DNA of 64,000 nt from Prochilodus magdalenae (lineage: Eukaryota; Chordata; Actinopteri; Characiformes; Prochilodontidae), in contig JAMWET010000768.1 of NCBI GenBank assembly GCA_024036415.1, positions 32,501-96,500 on the forward strand. Reading direction: 5' to 3'. This document shows positions 33,281 through 47,400 of this stretch, piece by piece; position 1 is the first letter of the stretch, and the number at the start of each line of letters is the position of its first letter. The notes beneath the pieces were generated by a model. That model searched no databases. It saw only the letters and a program-made list of their open reading frames with translations, and was not told where the DNA came from. The position numbers were made by a program, and so were the translations under genes.

Positions 33281-33619
33281 TTCTGAATCAGGTTTTGAAT
33301 ACAGAGCGATGGTGGAATGTTAATCGTTAACCGTAGACCTGCTGAAGTGAAAGTAGCCCAGTTAAAATGTTTACTTGAGGAGAAGTAAATGTAGGTCTAG
33401 TCGTACTACCACTTCTGCAATGAAACCACCACAGATTTCACAGCAAGCTGAACTGATTTGTTTCTATAACTGGTCTGTCCACAACACCAGTTCTGGTTTT
33501 TCCATACACAGATTAGAAAACCAGAAAACTGAAGTTGAGGTGAAGTGTAGTGTCAGTAATAACATGGAGTGATGGATCCTTACAGGAAATGTTTTAAGCT
33601 CAGTGGGTGCACAACCACT

Positions 33620-33735
33620 GTTGTGGTGGTTGGTTTGGCCGGCCAGTGAGCTATCACCCCATATGGGAGACTGGGGTTCCATTCCCGCTTTGGGTGACTA
33701 TGATGTGCTACACCAATAAGAGTCCTTGTCATGTG
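33620..33735 (+). mobile_element. SINE head fragment
   Basis: GGTGGTTGGTTTGGCC, GAGACTGGGGTTCCATTCCC, then GTGCTACACCAATAAGAGTC CTTG. The head and middle of the SINE are joined directly to the next repeat at about 33735; the LINE-like tail is missing. Confidence 0.65.
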
Positions 33736-33990
33736 GCCACCCTATTAGACACTCCTACTTTGCTGGTCCACCTTGTAGATGCACAGTCAGAGACGATAGC
33801 TCATCTGCTGGTGAGCTGTTGTGTTGGTCATCTAGTTCTTAATCAGAATGCTGCTGGCTGGCTATGTCTGGCTGATGGACTATTCCCAGTCCAGAAGTAA
33901 CCCTGAGATTGTTAAAAACTGGTAGTAGTGGTGTGTTACTGTCTGATCCACTCACACCAGTGCTACCAGTTTTTAACAATCTCAGTGATA
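33736..33990. mobile_element. dispersed repeat fragment with a 32-bp hairpin
   Basis: CTATTAGACACTCCTACTTT GCTGGTCCACCTTGTAGAT matches 49006-49042. Arms 33903-33934 and 33954-33985 pair with two mismatches around a 19-nt loop. Confidence 0.7.
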
Positions 33991-34024
33991 CCGTGCTTAG
34001 TGTAAACTGTATGTACACTGACAT

Positions 34025-34260
34025 ACCAAAAGTAATTGGATATCAGTATGTAAATGGATTATGAAGTGGTGTTACTTCAGGCCACGGCTTAAGAACACCC
34101 ACACCTGTACAAGTTATAAGGTGTTAGCTTGTGAGAGAGGTTGAACACTGGCTAGCATGCTCATACAAGGCAACGTGAATTATTGGAATTCGATTGATGC
34201 ATGATAGTGGGTGCCAGACAGATGAGTCATGCAGGCATCTAATATGGCATATGGCATCGG
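34025..34260 (+). mobile_element. possible Tc1-like N-terminal relic
   Basis: The plus-strand frame fragments around GTTGAACACTGGCTAGCATG and GTGGGTGCCAGACAGATGAG TCA read like the start of a Tc1 transposase (VGARQMSHA). Weak and frame-broken. Confidence 0.35.
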
Positions 34261-34297
34261 ACCAAAGAATTAGTTTGAGGTTTATTACAGATATAAA

Positions 34298-34301
34298 TAT
34301 G

Positions 34302-34345
<44 letters not shown>

Positions 34346-34347
34346 GC

Positions 34348-34384
<37 letters not shown>
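34298..34384. repeat. palindromic (ATA)n-(TAT)n microsatellite
   Basis: About 14 ATA-type units, then GGC, then about 14 TAT-type units, so the two halves are reverse complements. Confidence 0.9.
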
Positions 34385-35249
34385 GAAGAAATAACAACAA
34401 TGTATTACATAAATTTTTAATTTACATTCATTTAATTGCAAATTCCGTTACAAAAGTTCAGTGCAATTGATCAAGTATTAATAGGATCAGCATTTACAGG
34501 TGTGTTCAGAAATTCTCCAGTCTTCAGCCTTCTATGGGACATCATTGGACAGCTAACAAACAAACAAGCAAACAAATTTTATTTCATAATTCTGCTTGTG
34601 ATCATTGAAGTCTCTTTCTAATACAAACATGATTTCAAATGGAGCCACTTTAGTTACAATCCTTAGTCAAAAATTTTTCTACATATTTTCCAAAATGTCT
34701 GCATGTGATGCATGTTGAGCTGGAAACAAAGTTATTCAGAGTTGTTTGATGTTACATAGTTCATTATAAAAATAAAATAAAATAAAATAAAAAGATTCCT
34801 CTGGTTTCTTTGTAGTGGTGATGTCCTGATCATTACTGTTTATTATATATCATTACTATTATTGTTTTAGTTTTTTTTTGTTTAATTTTATTGCAGTTAT
34901 TTATTTTTTATCATTTAATCATTATAATTGTTTTTAATTGGTTTTCTTGGTTTGTCTAAATTGTCTTAATGTTTTCTCATTTTCATTTCATGTATTGTTT
35001 TAATAGTCATTTTTTTGGTCATATTCTAATAAAAAAATAAAATAAAAAAAAACACTTGAGGACTACTTTGCCTTACAGTGCGCTGCATATACTTCCTCAC
35101 CATTAAGGAAAACAAAAATTGGAATACAACCTTCTCAAAACTATCATACAGCAAAATCTCAGACATACGTCTGGTTCCCATCACCACCTAGGTGAACTAT
35201 TCCTAATTCCTTTCTCTTAGAGTGAGCAGAGTACTCTAAATGACTTTGT
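34385..35249. other. AT-rich non-coding spacer, possible P2X 3' UTR
   Basis: T- and A-rich DNA downstream of the P2X gene. If the P2X gene has a twelfth coding exon or UTR it should lie here, but I cannot point to it. Confidence 0.4.
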
Positions 35250-35327
35250 TCACATCTGTGTAAGTCCAGCTCCACAACGATATTTGCACTGACTGTAAAA
35301 GAAAATCAGAACATGGGAAATACTCAC

Positions 35328-35423
35328 AGGCTCAAAGTCATCAACGTAGGAGTACTTGCGTTGCTTGTAAAGGTGTCTTTTTGCCATGAAAACCAGGACA
35401 AACCAGTCACACACCACGGTCAC
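35328..35423 (-). CDS. p2rx4: P2X receptor coding exon 11 (end of TM2 and cytosolic tail)
   Basis: 96 nt if the GTGAGTATT donor after 35328 is used. It encodes [20 protein letters not shown] and then [12 protein letters not shown], with the YxxxK stabilising motif. Without splicing the frame reads on for 25 more residues to a TGA at 35250-35252, giving a hydrophobic, unusual tail. A 3' splice-like TTTTACAG lies only about 35 nt after the donor, too close for a normal vertebrate intron. The true last exon is therefore unsettled. Confidence 0.82.
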
Positions 35424-38400
35424 CTTTGGAAAGCCACAAATTTCCAAGTCATTTGCTTCTTGTTGTCTACTTTAACTATTTTGAGTGCTGATATAACATT
35501 ATACACTGTATAAACTGTATGACAATGCATTCTCGTGGGCAACAAAGGGCAAAAGCTGGCCACATCTGTTTTCCCTTTTCACTTCCTCCTCAGGGGTCAT
35601 CACTTACCAGCCCCATCAAGCCCAGGCCAGCACCTATGTTAAGGAGTGTTGGTACAACATTGAATTTCCCTGCCTGGAGCGAAATAAAAGAGAAAAAACA
35701 ACAACCTCACTTTAGGACCGGGCGTGAGTTTGAAACGACAAACGAATAAACAAAAGATTCAGCAGCAAGGAAGACTCACCTTCCCAAACACCATAATGTC
35801 AAAGCGGATGCCGTACCCCTTGATTAAGGTTCTGACCTCCACACCATCAGCGTTTCTGTAATACTTGGCAAACCTGCAAACATTTAATTTGAATGCCTAA
35901 ATGTTCATTTGAATGTCTAAATATTAATTTGAATGTCTCGTCAGCTTGAGACTGGAACTCATAACGTTTGCTGTTTATAAGAGCCATAAAAAGTCTCACA
36001 GACAAAATGGCCACAATGAAAGTAGGCAATGAAATCCATAATTTGATATTTCAGTGTTTAGCGTTTTGTATGTGCACTCCATTCTTATTAAAAGACTCCG
36101 CCACACCTCCAAAGTTCAGCTTAGAAGTTGGTACAACATTTTCTGCTTCTCGCCATCCGAGTGCATTTACATTACATTTACATTTATGGCATTTAGCTGG
36201 CGCTCTTATCCAGAGTGACTTACAAGGTTACCCTTGGGGGTTAACCATTAAGTCCCTGGGCTAGACTCCCAGCACTACACTGGCCTACATGTAATACACG
36301 TTGGGAGTCCTGCCCAGGGACTTATTGGTACAGCACAGTCACCCAGACAGGGAATCAAATGCCAGTCTCCTACATGGGGTGGTAGCTCGCTGTATTTGTT
36401 GTGCCACACCAACCACACCACCAAGTAATGTTGGAAAAGACTGGGGTGCTCAGTCCATTGTTCTGAGAACATCAGCAGCCTCTTTGTTTAAAGCCTCTCT
36501 CTCTTTTCTCAGCGAGAAGCTTCCTGGCAGCTACACATCCTTTCAGACCCACAGTAGTGAGTTGTCCTCTCACAGTGGAAGTAAGGACAGAAACAGCTGT
36601 GGATGTTTTCAGATCTGATTCAAGAGTGAAACTTGATGTTCTCCTCTGTCTCACAGATTTCAGTGTTTTTATCTGATGGGGACATTTTTGCTGGTCTACC
36701 AAGTCTCCCAGGTGGTTGTTAGGGGTCCCCTTTTTCCTGTAGCTGTTCTCCAGCTTTCAGAGTTTGATAAAAAGCCAACCTAAGGTGGAATATACCAAAA
36801 GTAAAATCCACCAGTTAAATTTAAGACTGTATAAATCTTTAACTCTCCATCAATGTGGCTTAGCGCAAAATCAACCCACCTCTTTATATTATCCCTAAGG
36901 AATTGAAATAAGGAGACAGAGCTGTTCCACACATTCTGGCTCCAGCTTTTGTAATGTTACTGTGTTAATGCAGAAGTTATGCTGAACAGGTTTTTGAGAC
37001 CCAGCAGAAAAATCCAGAACTGGAAACGAAAAAGAAAACAGGCCACAAAATTCCACAATTCCTCACTGCATAGCTCACATATTTTAGTGAGTATTTGCTT
37101 ACATGTATAATGTGTTACGATACACATTTCTGAATTCACTCAGTCGTTAATATCCATTTCGGTATATTAACTTATGCTCATTGCTGTATGATGCATGTAC
37201 AGTACAGAGCCATTCAAATAAAGCTTTACACTAGTTATTACCGTGGTGATCATTTAACCCAAGAGGAAGCTCTACCTGAAGTTGTATCCTGGAGCCACGT
37301 TGTTGTCTGGATCCTTGTTGTCAAGTCTTCGAAAGGTGTAGCGTGGGACACACCAGCTCTCGGGCATGTCCAGGTCGCAGTCCCAGCGGATCTGAACGCC
37401 CATCACTCCTCCCTGTTGACACATACATGACAGTGGGAGTAAACCGTAAACCTTTTTGTGTTCTAATACAAATATGATTTTATGTAACTGTTCAAAGCTA
37501 GGTCTGGGAGCCATGTACGGCTCAGACTTAGCTAAAATATTTTTACATTTGGTAAAAGTATCGAGAGTGATCTGATATAAATTAATTCATACTGGCTACA
37601 TAAATGTCCATGCTTGTTGTATTATTAGCTTATCTACTTAAGGAACCTAAGTGCACGATAAAATTAGCTGTAGTTAGGAATAAAAAATAGAATTATAATA
37701 TTTTGTCATATATAAAGTTTTTCTTTCGTCTAGCAGTGCAGAACAGCAGAGGATCCAGCATATCACTGACGAACTGCAAGCAGCTGAGCATCCTAGAAAG
37801 CTTTTAAGTACTAATAATTAAGGGTTAAATTAAAACACACATTTATTTAAAATCCAAATGCTGTTCGTTGACAATATAATCATTTAAATACTGATATTTA
37901 AACATCTACATCTAAACATATTTAAAAATACTCTCATCTACATTACACCAATAAATATAATATTTGCTGGAAAAAATATTAGTGTTAACTAACATTAATA
38001 TTTACCAGGACATTAGAGGGGTCGAGGTAAAAGGTGGTGAACACAAGATAGGACTGTTTGCAGATGATGTGGTGGCTTATTTGGAGCAACCTAATAAGTC
38101 TTTTCCTGCACTGATGAATCAATTGGAGGAATATGGATACTATTCAGGATACAAACTTAATGTTGACAAAACACAGATATTGGCCATGAACTATTAACAT
38201 CAGAGCTAAAAGATAAATATAAATTAAAATTTTCAATTAAATATCTGGGAGTTTACAAAGGGAGTGGAAAAACTGTATCACAGCAAACTATATTCAGATC
38301 AATAAAGAACTCAGACAGACATAGCTAGATGGTCAATATTACAGTTGGAAAGTTCCAGAAATAATTAGATGACTGTATCAAGATTGCTGTATCTATTCCA

Positions 38401-41400
38401 AACTTTACCAAAAATTCACAAAAACAGTTTAAAGTGGGATAGATGGATTTCCAGGTTCATTTGGGCAGGTAGGAGGCCACGAATAGATATCGCACCATGG
38501 CTCTCTACAGACAAAGGGGGAATGGCAGTACCCCCAAGACTAGGTTATTACAACCGGCTGGGTGCATAATTATTTAGCCAGGTGGAAAGACATAGAAATG
38601 AAAGAACAGGCTAGCCCACTGTATTATGACTAATAGGGTTTTCAAGCAAGAAAAAGGATGTTGGGCTCAATATGCAAATTCACATTGGAGTCTTGGCATT
38701 TGGTAATAAACAATATAATGGTACAGACGGAATCATAGATTCTGAGATTATATAGATAAGAGTTTTAAGCCAGGGGATAAATGATCAGGGCTTTGAGAGA
38801 TGGGCACAAAGGGGTATTACAGCCATATGCACACATTGTTTCGAGCTTTCAAGCTTTAAGGGAGGCGCCTGATGCAGGAAATAGACAGGTGATTCTATTT
38901 AAAGGAAATTAAATTAAAAGAACTAAGAGCGGTGGGATCATTAAAAGTAATCAGCAATGAAAAACATGTGAGCTCTGCTCTTACCAAGCTCCCTAGGTTC
39001 CAGTTTATCAACTGAATATGTTGGCAAATGGGAAAAAGAGCTGAGTAGAAATAACAGAAGAGAACTGGATTAAAAACTAAATCAGCTACGGGTTCAAGAG
39101 GCGAGAATTTGGGTGGAAGTTAAGGTTTTTTTATAACACCAAAGATCCCTGGGAGATACACACCAGATAAACTCATGTTGATGTGTCAAATGGAGGCAGA
39201 CCATGCACATGTGTTCTGGAAATGCCAAAAAATAGAGCAGGGAGTATGGAATGAGCTTAAAGAAATACTGAGGTATGAGATACAACAAAAAACACCTTTG
39301 GTACTGTATTTGGGATATATACCAGAAAGATGGCGTTCAAGGAGAAGATACATACTTTAAATACTACCCAGCCAGCCGAAAAGCAATTACAATGATATGG
39401 TTTAAGGTAAGCCCCCCAACTGGTTACGCTAATATTGTAAGAGATTTATGACATGGAAAATTTTCACACTGTTTGAAAATGCGGGAGGAACAATTCAGAA
39501 AGAAAGTGAAATGGCTCTTGTACAAAGCACTAACTGACCTAAATATCTAACATTGTTCATTTATAAAAGTGAAGGGAGGGATCCTAACCTCTCCATTCCC
39601 CCCTAATCATTTTATTTTATTTTATTTTTTTTTTTCCATTATTATTTGGTTGTTTGTCTCTTTTCATGCTTGTAACCTTGTTTTTGGATGTAAAAAATTA
39701 ATAAAAATTTAAGTATAAAAAAAACATTAATATTTAAAGCTATTAAAATATTTAAAAATATATTTACATACTAATAATACTAAACCAAAATGTACAAATT
39801 TAAAGCACTAAAATTCCAGTTTTTCCAAATTTTTAGGACGTCTAATTGCAAAAGCCATTATTAATACTGTACCTTTAACAAAAATTCCAAAAATTTAAAG
39901 ATGTCCTTAGGTTGTCTAGGAAATGCAGCCACATGAATTTCTATGGCCGCTACATCAAAAGAAGAGCCCCAGAGGTTTTACACAGGCTGATAATTATTTG
40001 ATATGTCTGTAATGAGGTTATCTGGATGTTGTGTTTGTCTTGTGTAATGGTAGCCGAATCATAACCTTTAGTAGGTAGAAGTTGAAACTGATCTAAGATC
40101 AACAGCCACATCAAATTGATTCGGCCCAGCCGCCTGACAGGAAAGACCATGTCAGTACAATCACGATCAGCGGTGGCTTTGAGTTTCAGCAAGCAAAACA
40201 CCTGAGCTTCCATTGTGTTCCTTTATCAGATGAATATTGGCACTCCTGTGTATGAGAACATAAAACTAAATGGAACGAGAGGCTACCCGAGTTATTCTTT
40301 AACCCTGATCCCTGACTACGCCACCATGTGAAAGGTGAGCTCAGCAGAGTCCTCTGTCCTGTCTGGCACCAAAGAAGCAGCAGAGCAAGCACTTTAATCC
40401 CCTGATGTCCAACTATGATATGTGTAAGTGGTTACGTAATAAAGTGCCGAGGAATTTTCTCCAGCATTCTCAGGATTACAAGCACTAACTCCTCTAACAG
40501 TTCGTAGTGTCTGCCTCTCCGTCCCCCTAATCAGTCTTTTTCTTTCTCTCTCTCTCTCTCTCTCTCTCTACCTCTCCGTCCCCCTAATCAGTCTCAGTCA
40601 GTCAGTCAGACAGTCCGTTCCCCAATCAGTCTCTCGCTTTACCTCTCCATCCTCTTAATCAGTCTCTCTCTCTTTACCTCTCCGTCCCCCTAATCAGTCT
40701 TTCTTTCTCTCCGTCCTCTTAATCAGGCTCTCTCTCTCTCTACCTCTCCATCCTCTTAATCAGCCTTTCTCTATAACTCTCCATCCTCTTAATCAGGCTC
40801 TCTCTCTCTCTCTCTCTACCTCTCCATCCTCTTAATCAGCCTTTCTCTATAACTCTCCACCCTCTTAATCAGTCTCTCTCTCTCTCTCTACCTCTCCATC
40901 CTCCTGATCAGTCTCTCTCTCTCCATCCTCTTAATCAGTTTCTCATTAGCTCTCTCTTTACCTCTTCGTCCCCCTAATCAATCTCTCTCTCTACCTCTCC
41001 ATCCTCTTAATCAGTCTCTCTCTCTCCCCGTCCCCCTAATCAGTCTCTCTCTCAGTCCTCAAAGTCAGTCTCTCATTCGCCCTGTCTTCACCTCTCCATC
41101 CCCAATCAGTCTCTCTCTCTTTACCTCTCTGTCCCCCTAATCAATCTCTTTCTCTTTCTACCTCTCCATCCTCTTAATCAGTCTTTCTCCATCCTCTTAA
41201 TCAGTCTTTCTCTGTAACTCTTCATCCTTTTACTCAATCAGTCTCTCTTTCTCTCTCTCCCTCTCTCCATCCATCCAATGAGATGTTCTAACTCTACACT
41301 ACTCCCTCGTGGATTAATTAGACTGTATCTAATAGATGTTCCAAGCTCCTTTTTCCTGTTAGCTCTTTATTTCTCTCTTCCCTACTCAAGCTTTCTTTCT

Positions 41401-44400
41401 CTCTTCCACCCTCAAGCCTGGTTCCTCTTGAGGTTTCTTTCTTACTCTGAGGGAGTTTTCCTTGCCACTGTTGCCTCTGGCATGCTCACGGGGGGCTTGG
41501 ACTCTTGGACTTTTTATAAAAAATGTCCCTAAGAAATTCAATTTGAGGAAAGCAGTGGTATGGCCAGGAAGGCAAAGCAAAACCCCCACATGACTGCAAA
41601 GGACCTGCAGCCCTATCACAAAGTTAGACACAAAGTTGTAAACGTGTCCTTCGAGTCAACTGTAACACACTCAGAATACAATTATAATATTTGATGTTTT
41701 GATAAATAAAGGCATCATGCATGTCAAAGTCATCACAAAGTCACCAACTTCCCACATTCCAGTTAAGACGACTTTGAATGCAGCATGGTGCATAATGGTT
41801 CTAAAACTGTCGGTGTCGGTGGTCTCCTACATGGACTGCCATGGTCTGGAAGTCCTCGTCAGCCTCCGCCACAATGTCACCAAGCCTGAAGATTGGACAG
41901 TCTGGATCGGTCTTGCGGCTAAACACACACTGGGACAGGTAGGTGCTGTTGATGTAGGGCAGGATGTTCCGTCTGCATAAAAAAACAAACAGCAACAAAA
42001 AAAACAGGGAAATATTTAGTGGCATCTCGACTGAATCTCAAATGATAAAATATATATGGTATTTAGGCCTCACTTGTTGAAGTTGAATTTGGGATACCGG
42101 ATGCTGTTCTTTATCAGAACTGTAAAGTTTTCCGCTTCTGCCAGCATTGGAGGACTGAAGGCGGGGAAAGGCATGTGAGCAGGGCATGTGGAGTGTTTTA
42201 CAGCTTACAAGGTACAGTGGAACAGGGTTCAGGTGACACAGGTAAAGGAATGGTTTTATATTTAAATAGGTAAGTAGAACACTTCAGCACAAACACTCAA
42301 GCGATACACATACTCAGGAGGATCGCCGTCTTTCTCCAAAGGACACCAGGCCAACACCTCACACGTCTTATTCGTCTCTGAAAAATGCACACATCTGCCT
42401 GTCCGCACACCTGGAAGATATGAAGGACCAGTGTGTAACCAAACTTAATCTCTCAATGATATGATGAGACATATGATGACAGAGACAGAGACAGAGACAG
42501 AGATAGAGATAGAGATAGAGATAGAGATAGAGATAGAGATAGAGATAGAGATAGAGACAGAGACAGAGACAGAGACAGAGACACAAAGACCCAGTGACCA
42601 GTCAGGGCTGGAACACACCACTGAGGCGGCTGTCATGGAAGCCCTTCTTGCAGTCCTTGTCTGAAGAACATGAGGATTCAGGTCCTGGATTCTGCACAAA
42701 CAGCCATGAGGAACAAATTCATTAGAGCAGAGCACATTTGAGTGCAGATCTATAAGAAATCATATGAAAAGCTGACACAGCCAGTGGCCTTGCATTCATG
42801 TAACCTGACTTCCTGCCAGTAAGAAAACAGGGACACTTCCCAAGTCAAACAGATTGCATTCTTTATGCTGTCCTCCGCTCTGGCTTTGGGTCAGTCATAC
42901 CACAAAGGGCTAATAAGGACCAGAATCAGCAGATTTTTGCAACCGACAAATTTAAGCTTCAATTTTATTTTTTATGAATGTAATACTATAAGGCAGGTGC
43001 ACCGCACTTGCGCTGTGTTTTCAAGAATGTAGCACTTCACTGGATTCATGTTTAGAAAGCTAAACTATGTAATATAGTGTTTGGGGATATAGAGATTTCC
43101 CTGGTGGAAAAGTCCATTTGCACCCATGAGCAGATGAATCTGATGAAATCAGTCTAAACTCGGTGAAGGAGTGTCCTCTGAGGATGTGAATGAATCATCT
43201 ACTGCTATCATCATGTGTTAACATGTCAACCTATGTGCAAGGAAGCACTGTAGATTTAAACCAACAAGTTGACTCACCTCAGCACAGTGGGACTGTGTTT
43301 GGTTTGGTGTGATGTTCAGGTTTGTGAGCACGAAGAATGAGTTCTCTTCCTATAATGAGAACATGTATACAGTTACTAGACTGCTTTGTTAACTCCACAG
43401 ACTATACAACAACATTTCACTATATATTGAATATAAATCTATAAAACAAGTGGCTTGGTCTGAAATGGCTGATTGTAGAGACTGTCTTAAATCTGAATCT
43501 GGTAAACCGTTGGTGGCTTGTTCCCCTAATATCACCCTACTTTAGCATGAATAGAATTTAAACATATGTTTTAGGCCAAAACCTTTTTGAAATAAACATC
43601 TCAGGCATTCATAATCATTACTATAAGGAAGCTTTTACAGGTGGATGCATGGTTCCTATCGTCACTGTGAACAATTCTAACCCTACGTTTCTACAGAACA
43701 GAGCATTTCATATCAAGACACACTGAAAGACACCATAGCTACAAAAACCCACGAAACCACCAATAAGACTCTCCTGCTGACCTGAAGTCTGAACACACCC
43801 TGCATTATTTTCATGTGGCTACCTCTGCTGACAAGCCAGAATGTAAAGCTGTGTTGTTTCTTTTCTTATCTGTGAAAACATGCGTGCAGTGGTATGCAGC
43901 TACAGCTGGAAACTACTGTGCTTCCTAACAATACCGGCATGGACTACAACACAGGAAAAGACACAGCGGACTAAAACACAGGAATAGACACGGCGGACCA
44001 CAGCACAGAGAAAAAGACACGGCGGACCACACCACAGAGGAAAAGACACGGCGGACCACAGCACAGAGAAAAAGACACGGCGGACCACAGCACAGAGAAA
44101 AAGACACGGCGGACCACAGCACAGAGAAAAAGACACGGCGGACCACAGCACAGAGAAAAAGACACGGCGGACCACAGCACAGAGAAAAAGACACAACGGA
44201 CCACAGCACAGAGAAAAAGACACGACAGACCACAGCACAGAGAAAAAGACACGGCGGCCTACAACACAGAGAAAAAAGACACGGCGGCCTACAACACAGA
44301 GAAAAAAAAGACAAGGTGGACTACAACACAGAGAAAAAGACACGGTGGACTACAACACAGAGAAAAAGACACGGTGGACCACAACACAGAGAAAAAGACA

Positions 44401-47400
44401 CGGTGGACCACAACACAGAGAAAAAGGACACGGCAGACCACAACACAGAGAAAAAGACACGGTGGACCACAACACAGAGAAAAAGACACGGTGGACTACA
44501 ACACAGAGAAAAAGACACGGCGGACTACAACACAGAGAAAAAGACACGGCGGACTACAACACAGAGAAAAAGACATGGTGGACTACAACACAGAGAAAAA
44601 GACATGGTGGACCACAGCACAGAGAAAAAGACATGGTGGACTACAACACAGAGAAAAAGACATGGTGGACCACAGCACAGAGAAAAAGACACGGCGGACT
44701 ACAACACAGAGAAAAAGACACGGCGGACTACAACACAGAGAAAAAGACACGGCGGACTACAACACAGAGAAAAAGACACGGCGGACTACAACACAGAGAA
44801 AAAGACACGGCGGACTACAACACAGAGAAAAAGACATGGTGGAGGAGGGGAAAAGGATTCCAGTGGTAATCGGTGAAGCTCTAGTGAACTCCATGCCCAA
44901 GACTCTCAGGCAGTTCTGGAAATAATGGTGGCCACACAAAATACTGACACCTTGGGCACAATTTGGCCATTTTCACTTTAAGGTGTACTCACTTTCCTTG
45001 CCAGCAGTTCAGACATGAATGGCTATGTGTTGAGTTATTTTGAGGGCACAGCAAACTTACACTGTTATACAAGCTGTACACTGACTACTTCACATTAAAT
45101 CAAAGTGTCTTATCTTTAGTGTTGTCCTATAAAAGAATATAGTCAAATATTTACAAAAATGAGAGGGGTGAACTCACTTTTGTGAGATATTGTGTATATA
45201 CACACATACATTATCATAAAAGGAAGATACATTATTCAGTCTTAGCCTGCTTTTCATCTGAAAAAACAAGGTATTGATGGCTCGCTAGTATTAAATAATG
45301 AAAAATATTAACATTTATCAAATATTTGCTCCAATTTACATGCATAAGCAGTGCTCACCACAAAACCCCACACCATCAGGTGCAAACTGCATGAAGACCT
45401 AGCCATGTTCAGCAATTCGGACAGCGATACCCTATATATATAGCAGAATGATATTTAGTGCACTAAAGGACTGCATGATATATTGATTGTTAATCAGTAC
45501 TGCTATTTAGTCCTTGCAAAACTGGCATTGCAGGAGAATATGCAAATCAACCCTCAATTTAACCAGCTAACGACTGACAAACTGAAATAACTGTTAGTAA
45601 AAACAATGTCCAATTCTCAAGCCAGAATGGGATTTCATAGACACTGCATACTGCAATACTAATCCCAATCACAATACATACTAATTTAATTTAGCAGGCT
45701 TGACAACGTCAAGTACCATTTTAACAGGCCATAGTTTGAGCTAGAACCAATAAACTCTGTAGGATCATACAGTACAGTAGTACAGTAGTTTTCATGCAGC
45801 ATTACTTGACACAACTTTCTTCCCATATGAAGTGTATAGTATAATGTTCTAAAATTCCTAAAACCTAATTCCAAATCCTCATAACACAAATAATGATATA
45901 CAGGTCTACTTTCAAGTTTCCCCTTATAGACATCACATACGGAATCACACACATACATGCATTAGCAACCATCTGGAATACCATATCAACAATCTAGCAA
46001 CCTAGGATAAGTCACAGAAGCCTTAGCAACCACCTGGGAGTTTGCAGCAATTGCTTAATTAAGCCAATTTGAAGTTCATTCATGAACTTTACCTGCCCAG
46101 TTGCAACATGGTATTTCTTCATATCATGCAGCCCTAGCCAACATTACTACTACTACTGCTACTACAACTACTACTACTACTACTACTACTACTGTTCGCA
46201 TTGTCCTGCAACATCTCACTGCTGAACACGTCCAGTGAGTGGGTGAAACGCACCACATTCCAGAATGACCATATCCATGGATAAGTGGTGGATGGTCCCA
46301 GAGCAGCCCTGGTGGGTTTTTTTGTGGGCTCAAATCATTCCAGCCTGTACCTTTTCTTCCTTATATCGAGAGGGTACCTGAGGTGGGATTATGTAGTCTG
46401 CCACATCCCAAATCCGTGTGCCCAAGTCAGAGGTGTTGGTTAGAGCAATGCCCTTAACCTTGGTGGTGACCGAGCTGATGACTGAGTCTGTGTCCTGGTA
46501 GCCTTTCTTCAGGACACAAACATACCTGCACAGATGAGAACCACAGTAAGTCTTAAAGGAGACTGTCTCAGGATACAGAAATGAGAGTGACAGAACGTGG
46601 TCACCAACAGTTCAGCAAAAACCAAAATAACAATGAGTCATACAGTATCAGAAACCACATAAGCAAGTCTGATAGACATTACTGAACAGTTTAAGGCTAG
46701 TGTGTGATGATTCAGGCCTGCAGTTAGTCAACTTAGCAACGTCTGCTTGGCAGTGATGCTTTAAGCCTGATGTCAACGAGACAATGTTGAATTTCTTTAG
46801 GACTAGCATTGCAAAGGCCTGTTGGAATGGGCATGTCACGTTCTACCAACTCAGCACTTCAAGGATCAGACATTGACCTCTGATTTACTAGTCATGCATG
46901 GCTGGAGAGGGAACAGAGCACCTTAAAATCCTGTACAATTTGAAGTCGCTTAATCTTATTTTCTGAGCTCCAAACTTCTCTGTGTCTACAGACCCCCACT
47001 GAACATGAACATCTCACCCAGACCACCTAGGGTGTGCCTAACTCAGATACAAATTTGTTAGATTCCAGTTTCCATATCTTTGGTTCCCTGACGGCTAGAA
47101 AAGCAATCTAGAGATCTGCTGGAAATGGCATGTCACGCTCTGCTGGCTCGTTTAATGTTGCTTTGTCACGCATGTTTAAAGTCACTTGTTGCAAAACCAC
47201 CCCCTCAGTTACTAGTATGCTGACTCGACTCGCATCACATAATCTGCTCAATGATGTTACTTTTAAGGATCAAATCTGGACACACCCATTCCTTCAGGAA
47301 CATAACTTCACTTTCAGTTTCATTGCTTCTGATTTACTTGGCGGTCTTTTTCAATCTGCAGGGACGAATAGAGTAGACAAAAAACACACCTAAAGAGAAA

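Noticed and set aside
35297..35328. A 35-nt intron at the end of P2X exon 11
   Set aside because: Shorter than any ordinary vertebrate spliceosomal intron. The acceptor-like TTTTACAG is probably coincidental.
43900..44925. Frames of 129-186 codons (Lys/Thr-rich or Cys/Phe/Leu-rich)
   Set aside because: 29-bp minisatellite inside a P2X intron; only the last about 20 codons derive from a Tc1 relic.
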